DNA of 64,000 nucleotides from Rhodospirillaceae bacterium (GCA_020638595.1 JACKIG010000015.1:62001-126000), one strand, 5' to 3'. Shown: positions 34,558-43,889, counted from the first letter of the stretch. Notes: generated by a model from the letters alone, not told the origin. Translations and numbers: made by a program.

Positions 34558-35296
34558 GGCCCGCCAGGTGTCCAAGCGCTTCGGCGGCCTGCTGGCCGTC
34601 GACGGCGTCAATCTCGACGTGGCGGAAGGCACGATCGTCTCGCTGATCGGCCCCAACGGTGCCGGCAAGACGACGCTGTTCACCGTGCTGGCCGGGTTCC
34701 AGACGCCCGACGAGGGCACGGTGCGCTTTGCCGGCCGCGACATCACCGGCCTGCCGGCCCATGCCGTCTGCCGCCTGGGCATGGTGCGCACCTTCCAGGT
34801 GGTCCAGCCCTTCGGCCGGCTGTCGGTGCGCGAGAACATCGCCGTCGGCGCGCATCTGCGCCACCCGTCCCGCGCCGCGGCCCTGGACCGGGCCGAGGCG
34901 GTGGCCCGTCGCGTCGGCATGGCCGCGATGCTGGACCAGCCCGCCACCAGCCTGACGGTGGCGGGGCGCAAGCGGCTGGAGCTGGCGCGCGCCCTGGCCA
35001 CCGAGCCGCGACTGCTGCTGCTGGACGAGGTGATGGCCGGCCTCAACCCGGCGGAAATCGACGAGATCGTGCCGGTCATCCGCGCCATCCGCGACGGCGG
35101 CATCACCATCCTGTTGATCGAGCATGTCATGCGCGCGGTCATGAGCCTGTCGGACCACACCTATGTGCTGAACCAGGGCCGCATCATCGCCGATGGGCCG
35201 CCCCGCGCCGTCGCCGCCGACCCCGCGGTGGTGGAAGCCTATCTGGGCCATGGTGCCGCGGCCCGCATGCAGGCGGCGGAGGCCGCCCATGCTTGA
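34550..35296 (+). CDS. livG: Branched-chain amino acid-type ABC ATPase (LivG)
   Basis: A 248-residue ATPase. Walker A is IGPNGAGKTTLF, Walker B LLLLDEVMAGLNPAE, switch His LIEHVMRAVM. The signature region reads SLTVAGRKRLELARAL rather than the textbook LSGGQ, a variant found in a LivG subfamily. Works with LivF on the LivHM pore. Overlaps livM and livF by 8 nt each. Confidence 0.92.
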   Translation: MLEARQVSKRFGGLLAVDGVNLDVAEGTIVSLIGPNGAGKTTLFTVLAGFQTPDEGTVRFAGRDITGLPAHAVCRLGMVRTFQVVQPFGRLSVRENIAVGAHLRHPSRAAALDRAEAVARRVGMAAMLDQPATSLTVAGRKRLELARALATEPRLLLLDEVMAGLNPAEIDEIVPVIRAIRDGGITILLIEHVMRAVMSLSDHTYVLNQGRIIADGPPRAVAADPAVVEAYLGHGAAARMQAAEAAHA

Positions 35297-35990
35297 GGTG
35301 ACGGGCCTGCGCGCCGGCTACGGCGAAGTGACGGTGCTGCACGGCATCGACATGGCCATGGACAAGGGCGAGATCGTCGCCGTCCTGGGCAGCAACGGCG
35401 TCGGCAAGACGACGCTGAACAACGCCATCTGCGGCCTGGCCAGGCCGTTCGCCGGCACGGTGCGTTTCGCCGGCGTCACCATCACCGGCTGGCCGGCCCA
35501 CCGCGTCGTCGGCGCCGGCCTGGTCCAGGTACCGGAAGGCCGGCGCGTCTTTCCCAACCTGTCCGTGCGCGAGAACCTGGAGCTGGGCAGCTACCGCCGC
35601 GGCCGCGCCAACCGCACCCGGTCGCTGGACCGCGTGTTCGCCATCTTCCCCCGCCTGGCCGAACGGGCGTCGCAGAAGGCGGGCACGCTGTCGGGCGGCG
35701 AACAGCAGATGCTGGCGCTGGGCCGCGGCCTGATGGCCGAACCGGTGCTGCTGATCCTGGACGAGCCGTCGCTGGGCCTGTCGCCGCTGCTGGTGGAAGA
35801 GATGTTCGCCCTGATCCGCACCATCGCGGCGGAGGGGATCGCCATCCTGTTGGTGGAGCAGAACGTGGTCCAGTCGCTGGAGATCGCCGACCGCGCCTAC
35901 ATCCTGGAACAGGGATGTTTCGTCCTGTCCGGCAGCGCCGGCACGCTGTTGCAGGACGACAGGCTGAAACGCGCCTATCTGGGGATCTGA
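35289..35990 (+). CDS. livF: Branched-chain amino acid-type ABC ATPase (LivF)
   Basis: A 233-residue ATPase: Walker A LGSNGVGKTTLNN, LivF-type VPEGRRVFPNLSVRENLELG, signature TLSGGEQQMLALGRGLM, Walker B LLILDEPSLGLSPLL, switch His position Q/N in LVEQNV as usual in LivF. ATG 35289 overlaps the livG stop by 8 nt; the open frame before it belongs to livG sequence. The stop is 4 nt from the lyase gene, binding transport and metabolism into one transcription unit. Confidence 0.92.
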   Translation: MLEVTGLRAGYGEVTVLHGIDMAMDKGEIVAVLGSNGVGKTTLNNAICGLARPFAGTVRFAGVTITGWPAHRVVGAGLVQVPEGRRVFPNLSVRENLELGSYRRGRANRTRSLDRVFAIFPRLAERASQKAGTLSGGEQQMLALGRGLMAEPVLLILDEPSLGLSPLLVEEMFALIRTIAAEGIAILLVEQNVVQSLEIADRAYILEQGCFVLSGSAGTLLQDDRLKRAYLGI

Positions 35991-35994
35991 GGCC

Positions 35995-36879
35995 ATGACC
36001 GACACCCGGCTCCCCTTGCGGTCCCTGCTGGCCCGTCCGGACATCCTGGTCGCCCCGGGCATCTACGATGCCCTGACCGCGAGCCTGGCTGTCGATGCGG
36101 GGTTCGAGGCGGTCTATCTCTCCGGCGCCTCGATCGCCTATACCCGCTTCGGCCGCCCCGATATCGGCCTGGTCAGCATGGCGGAGGTGGCCGACACCCT
36201 GTCGGCCATCCGCGAGCGCGTTGCCACCCCCATCATCGTCGATGCCGATACCGGGTTCGGCAACGCGCTGAACGTCCAGCGGACCGTCCGCCTGTTCGAG
36301 CGGCTGGGCGCCTCTGCCATCCAGCTGGAAGACCAGACCCTGCCCAAGCGTTGCGGCCACCTGCGCGACAAGGTGCTGGTGTCGGCCGACGAGATGGCCG
36401 GCAAGGTGAAGGCCGCGGTCGACGCCCGCGCTTGCGCCGACACGCTGATCATCGCCCGCACCGACGCCATCGCCGTGGAGGGGTTCGAGGCGGCCTGCAC
36501 GCGGGCCGAACGCTATGCCGCCGCCGGTGCGGACATCCTGTTCGTCGAGGCACCGCGCAGCGTGGAGGAGATGGCGGCCGTCACCGCCCGCTTCGGCGGC
36601 ACCCTGCCGCTGATGGTCAACATGGTGGAAGGCGGAAAGACACCGATCCTGGCCGCGGCGGAGCTGCAACGCCTGGGCTTCGCGCTGGCGATCTTTCCCG
36701 GCGGGCTGGTGCGGGCGCTGGCGGCGATGGCGCGGGACTATTTCGCCTCGCTGAAACGGCACGGCACGACCGCGCCGTTCCGCGACCGCATGCTGGATTT
36801 CACCGCGCTGAACGCCCTGATCGGCACGCCGGAGATGCTGGAAACCGGCCGGCGCTATGCCGAAGGGGACGAGGCGTGA
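35995..36879 (+). CDS. Isocitrate lyase/PEP mutase-family lyase
   Basis: A 294-residue TIM-barrel lyase. Metal-binding aspartates are in VDADTGFGN (Asp83, Asp85), Glu in QLEDQ, and the catalytic loop is KRCGH (118-122) with the Cys used by isocitrate, methylisocitrate and 2,3-dimethylmalate lyases. So C-C bond cleavage of a 2-hydroxy or alkyl-malate acid to pyruvate or glyoxylate plus a second acid is likely, not phosphonate chemistry. In the nicotinate-fermenting pathway of Eubacterium barkeri the same pair of families (LeuCD-like hydratase and this lyase) handles dimethylmaleate. Whether that chemistry operates here is inference. The stop overlaps the flavoprotein start (GTGA). Confidence 0.88.
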   Translation: MTDTRLPLRSLLARPDILVAPGIYDALTASLAVDAGFEAVYLSGASIAYTRFGRPDIGLVSMAEVADTLSAIRERVATPIIVDADTGFGNALNVQRTVRLFERLGASAIQLEDQTLPKRCGHLRDKVLVSADEMAGKVKAAVDARACADTLIIARTDAIAVEGFEAACTRAERYAAAGADILFVEAPRSVEEMAAVTARFGGTLPLMVNMVEGGKTPILAAAELQRLGFALAIFPGGLVRALAAMARDYFASLKRHGTTAPFRDRMLDFTALNALIGTPEMLETGRRYAEGDEA

Positions 36880-38294
36880 GCGTGCACGGTGCCGACGGCG
36901 TGGCCTTCGACGGGACCGCCCCGGTGCTGGTCATCGGGGCCGGTGCCTGTGGGCTGACCGCGGCTCTTGCCGCCCGGCAGGCCGGCGCGGAGGTCGCGGT
37001 CATCGAACGCGACCCGCTGCCGCGCGGCAACACCGCCCTGTCCGCCGGCCTGATCCCTGCCGCCGGGACACGGTTCCAGCGGGCCAGGGGCATCGACGAC
37101 GATCCGGCGCGCTTCGCCGCCGACATCCTGGCCAAGACCAAGGGCCGGGCCGACCCGGCGATGGTGGCGACGGTGACGCAAGAGGCCGCCTCCACCATCG
37201 AATGGCTGGCCGATGCGGCCCGCATCGATTTCCGGGTCCTGGACGATTTCCGCTATCCCGGCCATTCGGCCCTGCGGATGCATGCAGCACCTGAAGGGAC
37301 CGGCGAAGGGCTGCTGGACCGGCTGGCCCGCGCGGCCGAGCACGCCGACGTGACGCTGATGACCGATGCCGCGGTCACGGCGCTCTTCGCCGAAGACGAT
37401 GGCCGGATCGCGGGCGTGCAGGTGACGCGGCCGGACGGCAGCGCCGACCGGGTGGGATGCGGCGCCCTGATCCTGGCCTGCAACGGCTTCGGCGGAAACC
37501 CCGCCATGGTGCGCGCCCATTGTCCGGAGATGGCGGACGCCCTCTATTTCGGCCATCCCGGCAACCGCGGCGACGCGGTGCTGTGGGGCACCGCGCTGGG
37601 CGCGGCGACGCGGGACATGACCGGCTATCAGGGCCATGCCTCGGTCGCCCATCCGCACGGCATCCTGATCACCTGGGCGGTGATCTCGGAAGGCGGCATC
37701 CAGGTGAACCTGGAGGGCCGGCGCTTCGCCGACGAAAGCCGCGGCTATTCCGAACAGGCGGTGGAGGTGCTGGGGCAGCCGGATCGCCTCGCCTGGGTCA
37801 TCTTCGACGAGCCGATTGCCGCCGTCGCCCGCCAGTTCGAGGACTTCCGCACTGCCGAGGCGGCCGGCGCGGTGAAATGGGCCGAAAGCGTGCCGGCCCT
37901 GGCGACGGCAACCGGGCTGCCGGCCGCCGCCCTGGCCGAGACGCTGCACCAGGTGACGGCCTTCGCCGGTGGGGCGCAGGCCTGCCCGTTCGGCCGCCGC
38001 TTCGACCCACGCTCGGTGTTGCTGCCGCCCTTTGCCGCGGTCAGGGTGACGGGGGCGCTGTTCCACACGCAAGGCGGGCTGGTGGTCGACGCCGACGCCC
38101 GCGTCCTGCGGCCCGACGGCATACCGCTACCCAACCTCTATGCCGGCGGCGGTGCGGCCTGCGGCCTCTCCGGCCCCGAAGCCGACGGCTATCTCTCCGG
38201 CAACGGCCTGTTGACAGCGACGGTGCTGGGGCGGCTGGCCGGCCGCCACGCCGCAGAGCACTTCGGAGCCCGGGAGGCCGAGAATGCCGCGTGA
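36876..38294 (+). CDS. FrdA-like FAD-dependent dehydrogenase/reductase
   Basis: A 472-residue FAD_binding_2 flavoprotein related to fumarate reductase flavoprotein subunits and tricarballylate dehydrogenases. The N-terminal dinucleotide fold is VLVIGAGACGLTAALAARQAGAEVAVIERD; GNTALSAGLIPAAGT and the C-terminal NLYAGGGAACGLSGPEADGYLSGNGLLTA also contact FAD. GRRFADES resembles the active-site region of fumarate reductases. It probably introduces or removes a double bond in a carboxylic acid. GTG 36876 overlaps the lyase stop (GTGA); there is no better start. The 3' end overlaps the GntR gene by 11 nt. Confidence 0.85.
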   Translation: MSVHGADGVAFDGTAPVLVIGAGACGLTAALAARQAGAEVAVIERDPLPRGNTALSAGLIPAAGTRFQRARGIDDDPARFAADILAKTKGRADPAMVATVTQEAASTIEWLADAARIDFRVLDDFRYPGHSALRMHAAPEGTGEGLLDRLARAAEHADVTLMTDAAVTALFAEDDGRIAGVQVTRPDGSADRVGCGALILACNGFGGNPAMVRAHCPEMADALYFGHPGNRGDAVLWGTALGAATRDMTGYQGHASVAHPHGILITWAVISEGGIQVNLEGRRFADESRGYSEQAVEVLGQPDRLAWVIFDEPIAAVARQFEDFRTAEAAGAVKWAESVPALATATGLPAAALAETLHQVTAFAGGAQACPFGRRFDPRSVLLPPFAAVRVTGALFHTQGGLVVDADARVLRPDGIPLPNLYAGGGAACGLSGPEADGYLSGNGLLTATVLGRLAGRHAAEHFGAREAENAA

Positions 38295-39078
38295 CCGCCG
38301 CGCGATGGCGACGGGACGCGACGCCGGCTCGCCGGTGCCGCTCTATCATCGCGTCTACGTCGTCCTGCGCGAGCAGATCTTGGAAGGCGCCTATGGTCCG
38401 GGCCGGGCGCTGCCCAGCGAGCACGACCTGGCGCGGCAGTTCCAGGTGTCGCGCGTCACCGTGCGCCGGGCGCTGGAGGCGCTGGAGGCCGACGGCATGG
38501 TGCTGCGCCAGCGCGGGCGCGGCACCTTCGCCATTCCGTCGAAGCCGGTGGAGCCGCTGCGTGCCGACCTGACCGGCCTGCTGGCGACACTGGCCGCCAT
38601 GGGCGCCGGCACGTCGGTGGAGCTGATCCGCTTCGAATATGTCCCGGCCTCGCCCCTGGTCGCCGAAGCGCTGGAGATCGCGCCGGGGGCGACCGTGCAG
38701 CGGGCGGTGCGCGTCCGCCGCGTCGACGGCAAGCCGATGTCGCACCTGACCACCTGCGTGCCGGAGGACCTGGGCCGCACCTTCAGCCGGCGCGATCTGG
38801 CGCGACGGCCGCTGCTGAGCCTGCTGGAGCGCGCGGGCGTGCACCCCTCCGCTGCCGACCAGACCATCACCGCCACGCTGGCCGACGCCGCCGTCGCCGA
38901 GCGCCTGGAAACCCAGGTGGGGGCGGCGCTGTTGTCCATCAGCCGCGTCGTCCGCGACCAGAGCGGCCGGCCGGTGGAATTCCTGCGCGCCCTCTACCGC
39001 CCCGATGTCTACGCCTATCGCATGACCCTGTCGCGGGACCCCAATCAGCCGTCGGTCGTCTGGAATGCGGCGGGCTGA
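38284..39078 (+). CDS. GntR/HutC-type transcriptional regulator with UTRA domain
   Basis: A 264-residue regulator. The N-terminal winged HTH reads LPSEHDLARQFQVSRVTVRRALEALEADGMVLRQRGRGTFA, the GntR signature; residues about 100-240 are a UTRA effector domain (VQRAVRVRRVDGKPMSHLTTCVPEDLG, RPLLSLLERAGV, ISRVVRDQSGRPVEFLRALYRPDVYAYRM). UTRA domains bind small metabolites. It sits inside the catabolic operon it presumably represses until the imported compound or a product binds. Likely operators lie in the divergent 31248-31381 region. Confidence 0.93.
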   Translation: MPRDRRAMATGRDAGSPVPLYHRVYVVLREQILEGAYGPGRALPSEHDLARQFQVSRVTVRRALEALEADGMVLRQRGRGTFAIPSKPVEPLRADLTGLLATLAAMGAGTSVELIRFEYVPASPLVAEALEIAPGATVQRAVRVRRVDGKPMSHLTTCVPEDLGRTFSRRDLARRPLLSLLERAGVHPSAADQTITATLADAAVAERLETQVGAALLSISRVVRDQSGRPVEFLRALYRPDVYAYRMTLSRDPNQPSVVWNAAG

Positions 39079-39116
39079 CGGATGGGCGGAACCACACTGC
39101 CACGAAGGATGCTGCC

Positions 39117-40796
39117 GTGATCGATGCCGTCACCCTGGCCGTCCTGAAGGGAAGGCTGGAACAGATCGCCGACGAGATGGACGCGACCCTGTTCCGCACC
39201 GCCTTCAACCCGATCATCGCCGAAGCGCATGACGCCTCGCACGGCCTCTACCATGCCGAAACCGGCGAGACGCTGGTGCAGGGCAAGTCGGGCCTGCCGA
39301 TCTTCGTCGGCGTCATGTCCTTCGCGGTGAAGGCGGTGATCGACCGCTTCGGCGACACGGTGGCCGACGGCGACGTCTTCATCTTCAACGACCCCTACGA
39401 CGGCGGCACCCATCTGTCGGACTTCCGGCTGGTGCGGCCGGTGTTCCGGGACGGGCGGGTCTATTGCTACCTGGCCTCCGTCGGGCATTGGCACGACGTC
39501 GGCGGCAACGTACCCGGCAACTACAACCCCGTGGCCACGGAATGCTTCCAGGAAGGCATGCTGATCCCGCCGGTGCGGCTGTTCGCGCGCGGAGAGCTGA
39601 GGCAGGACGTGGTCGACATCATCATGGCCAACACCCGCCTGCCGGGCAGCGCCCATGGCGACCTTCAGGGCCAGATCAACGCGCTCGACCTGGGCGTACG
39701 GCGCCTGGGGCTGCTGCTGGACGACTACGGCGACGATACGGTGGCCGAAGCGTTGGCAGAGCTGCGGACGCGCGCCGCCCGGCTGATGCGGTCGCATATC
39801 GCCGAGCTGCCGGACGGCACCTACGGGTCGGAAGACTTCCTGGACAACGACGGCAACACGGACGCGCCGCTGCGCATCGCACTGGACATCACCATCGCGG
39901 GCGACCGCATGGTGTGGGACTTCTCCCGCTCCTCCCCCCAATGCGCGGGACCGGTGAACATCGCCCTCTCCACCACCGTGGCCAGCTGCTACGTGGCGCT
40001 GAAGCACCTGTTCCCGGAGGTGCCGGCCAATGCCGGGGTGCTGGAGCCGATCGAATTCCGCGTGCCGGAGACGACGCTTCTGAACGTGCGCGCGCCCAAG
40101 CCGGTCGGCGGCTACACCGAAACGATCCTGCGCATCATCGACGTCGTCTTCAGCGCCTTCGCAGGCATCGATCCCGCGATCACCAACGCCAACGCCTACG
40201 GCACCATCAACGCCGTGTCGCTGGCCGGCCACCGGGCCGACGGCCGGCGCTGGGTGATGTTCAGCTTCTTCGGCGGCGGCCATGGCGGCAATCCCGACGG
40301 TGACGGCCTCAACCACGGCAACGCCCCGATCTCCACCGCCACCATCCCGCCGGTGGAGATCCTGGAGGCGGCCTATCCGGTGATGTTCACCCAATGGGCG
40401 CTGCGCCCCGACAGCGGCGGTGCGGGCCGCCACCGCGGCGGCCTGGGCGCGGTCTACGAGATCGAGCTCTTGGAGGAGCAGGCGAACCTGTTCCTGTTCG
40501 GCGAGCGCGGCCGCTTCCCGCCGCAGGGCGTGGCCGGCGGCGGGCCCGGGGCGCTGAACCGCTTTGCCTTCCAGCAGCACGGCCAATGGCAGGAGCCGCC
40601 GATGACGTCCAAGATGGTGGGTGTGACGCTCAAACGGGGCGAACGCATCCGGCTGGAAACGCCGGGCGGCGGCGGCTATGGCCCGGCGGCGGACCGCGAC
40701 CCCGCGGCCGTCGCCCGCGACGTCGCCTTCGGCTATGTCACGGCCGGCGCGGCCGAACGCGACTATGGCGTCACCGCAAGGGAGACCGGCCGATGA
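39117..40796 (+). CDS. hyuB: Hydantoinase B/oxoprolinase-family protein (HyuB)
   Basis: A 559-residue HyuB-type subunit. Family features: EMDATLFRTAFNPIIAEAHDASHGLY, FIFNDPYDGGTHLSDFRLVRPVF, HWHDVGG, and the C-terminal RPDSGGAGRHRGGLGAVYEIELLE and ETPGGGGYGPA. HyuA/HyuB complexes use ATP to open lactam or hydantoin rings or, in relatives, to carboxylate ketones. GTG 39117 has GAAGGATG upstream. The stop overlaps the hyuA start (ATGA). The partner gene is frameshifted as read here, so the complex may not be functional in this strain. Confidence 0.9.
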   Translation: MIDAVTLAVLKGRLEQIADEMDATLFRTAFNPIIAEAHDASHGLYHAETGETLVQGKSGLPIFVGVMSFAVKAVIDRFGDTVADGDVFIFNDPYDGGTHLSDFRLVRPVFRDGRVYCYLASVGHWHDVGGNVPGNYNPVATECFQEGMLIPPVRLFARGELRQDVVDIIMANTRLPGSAHGDLQGQINALDLGVRRLGLLLDDYGDDTVAEALAELRTRAARLMRSHIAELPDGTYGSEDFLDNDGNTDAPLRIALDITIAGDRMVWDFSRSSPQCAGPVNIALSTTVASCYVALKHLFPEVPANAGVLEPIEFRVPETTLLNVRAPKPVGGYTETILRIIDVVFSAFAGIDPAITNANAYGTINAVSLAGHRADGRRWVMFSFFGGGHGGNPDGDGLNHGNAPISTATIPPVEILEAAYPVMFTQWALRPDSGGAGRHRGGLGAVYEIELLEEQANLFLFGERGRFPPQGVAGGGPGALNRFAFQQHGQWQEPPMTSKMVGVTLKRGERIRLETPGGGGYGPAADRDPAAVARDVAFGYVTAGAAERDYGVTARETGR

Positions 40797-42869
40797 GCGC
40801 ACCCGGCCCCCGCCACATCGTCGGCGTCGATGTCGGTGGCACCTTCACCGACGTCTTCATCTATGACGAGGCCGCCGGCCGCTGCCAGGTCGCCAAGGTG
40901 CCGTCGGTGCGTGGCGACCAAGCGACGGGCTTCCTGGCCGGCATCCGCACCCGCATCGACGACCTGGGCAGCATCGCCACCGTGGTCCACGGCACGACGG
41001 TGGCCACCAACGCGCTGCTGGAGCGCAAGGGTGCGCGCGCCGGCATCATCACCACGGCCGGTTTCCGCGACGTCGTCGAGATGCGGCGCCGCGACCGGCC
41101 GACCACCTGGGGACTGCGCGGACAGTTCGAGCCGGTGATCCCCCGCGACCTGCGCCTGGAGGTGGTCGAACGCACGCTCGCCACCGGCGAGGTGCATACC
41201 CCTGGACGAGGTCCATTGGGCCGCCGACACGCTGCTGTCCCGCGGGGCGGAGGCGGTCAGCATCGTCTTCATCAACGCCTACGCCAACCCGGCCAACGAG
41301 CGGGCGGCACTGGAAACGGTGCGCAAGCAGTGGCCGAATGCCTATGTCACCGCCTCGCACCAGATCCTGCCGGAAATCCGGGAGTTCGAGCGCGCATCGA
41401 CCACCAGCCTCAACGGCTACCTGCAGCCGGTGGTGTCGAGCTATCTCGGCCGGCTGGAAGACAGCCTGGCCGGCGGCGGATTTCGCGGCGAGCTGCTGAT
41501 CGTCCAGTCCAACGGCGGTGTCATGACGGTGGAAACGGCGCGCGAGCGGCCGGTGCGTACCGCCTTGTCCGGCCCGGCGGCGGGCGTCATCGCCGCCGCC
41601 CACATCGCCGCCAGCGCCGGCTATGCCAATGTGCTGACCTGCGACATGGGCGGCACCAGCTTCGACGTCTCGCTGGTCGCCGACGGGCAGCATGCGTTGA
41701 GCCCGGAGACGAGCATCGATTTCGGCCTGGTCGTCCGATCGCCGATGATCGAGATCACCACGATCGGCGCCGGCGGCGGGTCCATCGCCCGGGTCGACCG
41801 CGGCGGGCTGTTGCAGATCGGGCCGGACTCCGCGGGATCGGACCCCGGGCCGGCCTGCTATGGCCTGGGCAACGACCGCCCGACGGTGACGGATGCCAAT
41901 GTCGTGCTGGGGCGCATCAATGCCGACCGGCCCATCGGCGGCGCGCTCGACCGGCTGGACGTGGCCGCGGCCGAGCGCGCGATCGCCGCGCATGTGGGCG
42001 AACCGCTGGGCCTGTCGGCCGTCGCCGCGGCGGAAGCGATCGTCCGGGTCGCCAATTCCCGCATGGCCGGCGCCATCCGCCTGGTGTCGATCGAGCGCGG
42101 GCACGACCCCAAGCGGTTCATCGCCATGCCGTTCGGCGGCGGCGGGGCGCTGCATGCCGGCGCGCTGATCCGCGAGGTCGGCCTGGCCAAGGCGCTGGTC
42201 CCGCGCTACCCCGGTGTTACCAGCGCGCTGGGCTGCGTGATCGCCGACATGCGCCACGACTTCGTCCACACCCTGAATGCGCTGCTGGACGGCCTGGACA
42301 TCGCCGCCGTGGACGCGGAGATGCTGCGCACCGCCGCGGCCGGCCGGGCGCTGCTGGACCGCGCCGGCGCCAGCTTCGACGGCATCGACACCGCCTTTGA
42401 ATTCGACATGTCCTATGTCGGCCAGACCCATACGGTAGCCGTGCCGGTGTCGATCACCCTCTCCGCCGGCGCCGGCACCGGGCTGACGCGCGATGTCATC
42501 GCCGCCGCCTTCGATACCCGCTATCGCGCCGCCTATGGCCGCCTGCTGTCGGGCGTGCCGGTCCGGGTCCTGAACCTGCGCACGGCCGTGATCGGCCGCC
42601 GCCGCAAGCTGCCGCTGGAGCTGCTGGCCCCGACGGCCACCGGGTCGCCGTCCGATGCCCGGCAGGGCTCGCGGAAGGTCTATGCCGACGGCGCCTGGCA
42701 CGAGGCGGCGGTCTACGCCCGGCTCGACCTGCCGGTGGGCGCCGTCATCCCCGGCCCGGCGGTGCTGGAACAGCCGGACACCACCATCTTCGTCGATCCC
42801 GGCATGACGGCCGAAGTCGACCGGCTGGGCAACGTCGTGCTGGGCCGTGCGGAAGGGGGCGCGCCATGA
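40793..42869 (+). pseudogene. hyuA: Hydantoinase A/oxoprolinase-family protein (HyuA), apparent frameshift
   Basis: Two frames together encode one HyuA. Frame 1 from ATG 40793 gives the ATPase N terminus IVGVDVGGTFTDVFIYDE and VVHGTTVATNALLERKG up to GEVHT at about 41198. After a CCCC run at 41199-41202, homology continues one base later (LDEVHWAADTLLSRGAEAVSIVFINAYANP), through VLTCDMGGTSFDVSLV and GAGGGSIA to 42869. Removing one C restores an open frame of about 691 residues, normal for HyuA. It may be a sequencing error in the homopolymer or a true loss of function. HyuA binds ATP and works with HyuB. Confidence 0.88.
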
Positions 42870-43480
42870 GCCTGGGCGGCGGGGCGACCGCCTTCCTGAT
42901 CTGCGACATGCAGAACGACTTCGTCCATCCGCAGGGCGCCTATGGCCGCGCCGGGCAGAGCGCCCCGGCCATCGCCGACCTGGTCCCCCGCCACCGGACC
43001 GTGGCCGACGCCATGCGGGCCGCCGGCGGTTGGATCGTCTCCACCCAGTTCACCCTGGTGCCCGGCCGCGGCGGCGAGCCGATGATTGCCGACCACCTGC
43101 GCCGGCTGCGCCCGTTCCTGGCCCGCGGCGACTTCGCGCCCGGCAGTTGGGGCCAGGCGCTGATCGACGCGTTGCAGCCCGCCGACCTGGTGGTCGAGAA
43201 GGTCGCCTATTCCGCCTTCTACATGAGCCGCCTGGACTACGTGTTGGCGAAAGCCGGCATCACGACGCTGGTGATCGGCGGCATCGTCACCAATGGCGGT
43301 GTCGCCAGCACGCTGCGCGATGCCCATGTGCGTGGGTTCAACACCGTCCTGCTGACCGATGGCTGTGCCGCCTTCTCCGCCGAGGCGCACGACGCCACCG
43401 TGCGCTCGCTGGCGACGGTCAGCGAGACCATGACCTGCGCCGAGTGCGTGCGGGGGCTGAAGGCGGCGGCGCGCGGCTGA
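42866..43480 (+). CDS. Isochorismatase-fold hydrolase lacking the catalytic Cys
   Basis: A 204-residue isochorismatase-like protein. The catalytic Asp14 (FLICDMQNDF) and Lys112 (VVEKVAYSAF) are present, but the nucleophile motif, normally TN-x-C-V-x-ST, reads TNGGVAST, with Gly145 at the cysteine position. Amidase members such as N-carbamoylsarcosine amidase need that Cys; true isochorismatases (EntB, PhzD) have Gly there and cleave vinyl ethers by acid chemistry. So an amide hydrolase is unlikely. It is the last gene of the operon, overlapping hyuA by ATGA. Confidence 0.87.
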   Translation: MSLGGGATAFLICDMQNDFVHPQGAYGRAGQSAPAIADLVPRHRTVADAMRAAGGWIVSTQFTLVPGRGGEPMIADHLRRLRPFLARGDFAPGSWGQALIDALQPADLVVEKVAYSAFYMSRLDYVLAKAGITTLVIGGIVTNGGVASTLRDAHVRGFNTVLLTDGCAAFSAEAHDATVRSLATVSETMTCAECVRGLKAAARG

Positions 43481-43511
43481 CCCGATCGGTCGGGGCCCGC
43501 CCCCGCAGCCG

Positions 43512-43889
43512 TCAGGCGACGTCGTCGAACCGGGCCACCACTTCGGACCGTGTTTCGGCCAGCTGCTGGTCGACATCGCCCAGGCAGACGACGGACCTGG
43601 CATCGGGGTGGTGCTGCTCGGGATCGGCGTCGAAGATCGCGATCACCTTGTCGGCATCGATCCAGACGGGCTCGCCCACGGGGGTGGTCAGCTGCAAAAG
43701 CTGCAGGCGGCCCCGCAGCCGCGCGGCGATCGCGTCGGCAGGCTCGCTGGAAAACAGGCGCTGGGTTCCGACCTCGATAAGGGTGGCGCCCTCGGGTTCG
43801 ACATCGCCGAAGGTCGGCCGCAGCCGCACGATCTTCGCCGACCGCACCAGCCGCTGGCTGCCGTCCAACATGCTGACTTCTATGAACAT
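43512..43889 (-). CDS. Uncharacterised small protein divergent from Ku
   Basis: A 125-residue soluble, acidic protein with no signal peptide or helix-rich membrane segment. It opens MFIEVSMLDGSQRLVRSAKIVRLRPTFG and contains GEPVWIDADKVIAIFDADP, both strand-rich, giving the look of a small beta-barrel or Sm-like fold; I do not recognise a family. ATG 43889 has only a weak purine run upstream. Divergent from the Ku gene by 167 nt and convergent with the isochorismatase-like gene. Confidence 0.6.
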   Translation of the reverse strand: MFIEVSMLDGSQRLVRSAKIVRLRPTFGDVEPEGATLIEVGTQRLFSSEPADAIAARLRGRLQLLQLTTPVGEPVWIDADKVIAIFDADPEQHHPDARSVVCLGDVDQQLAETRSEVVARFDDVA

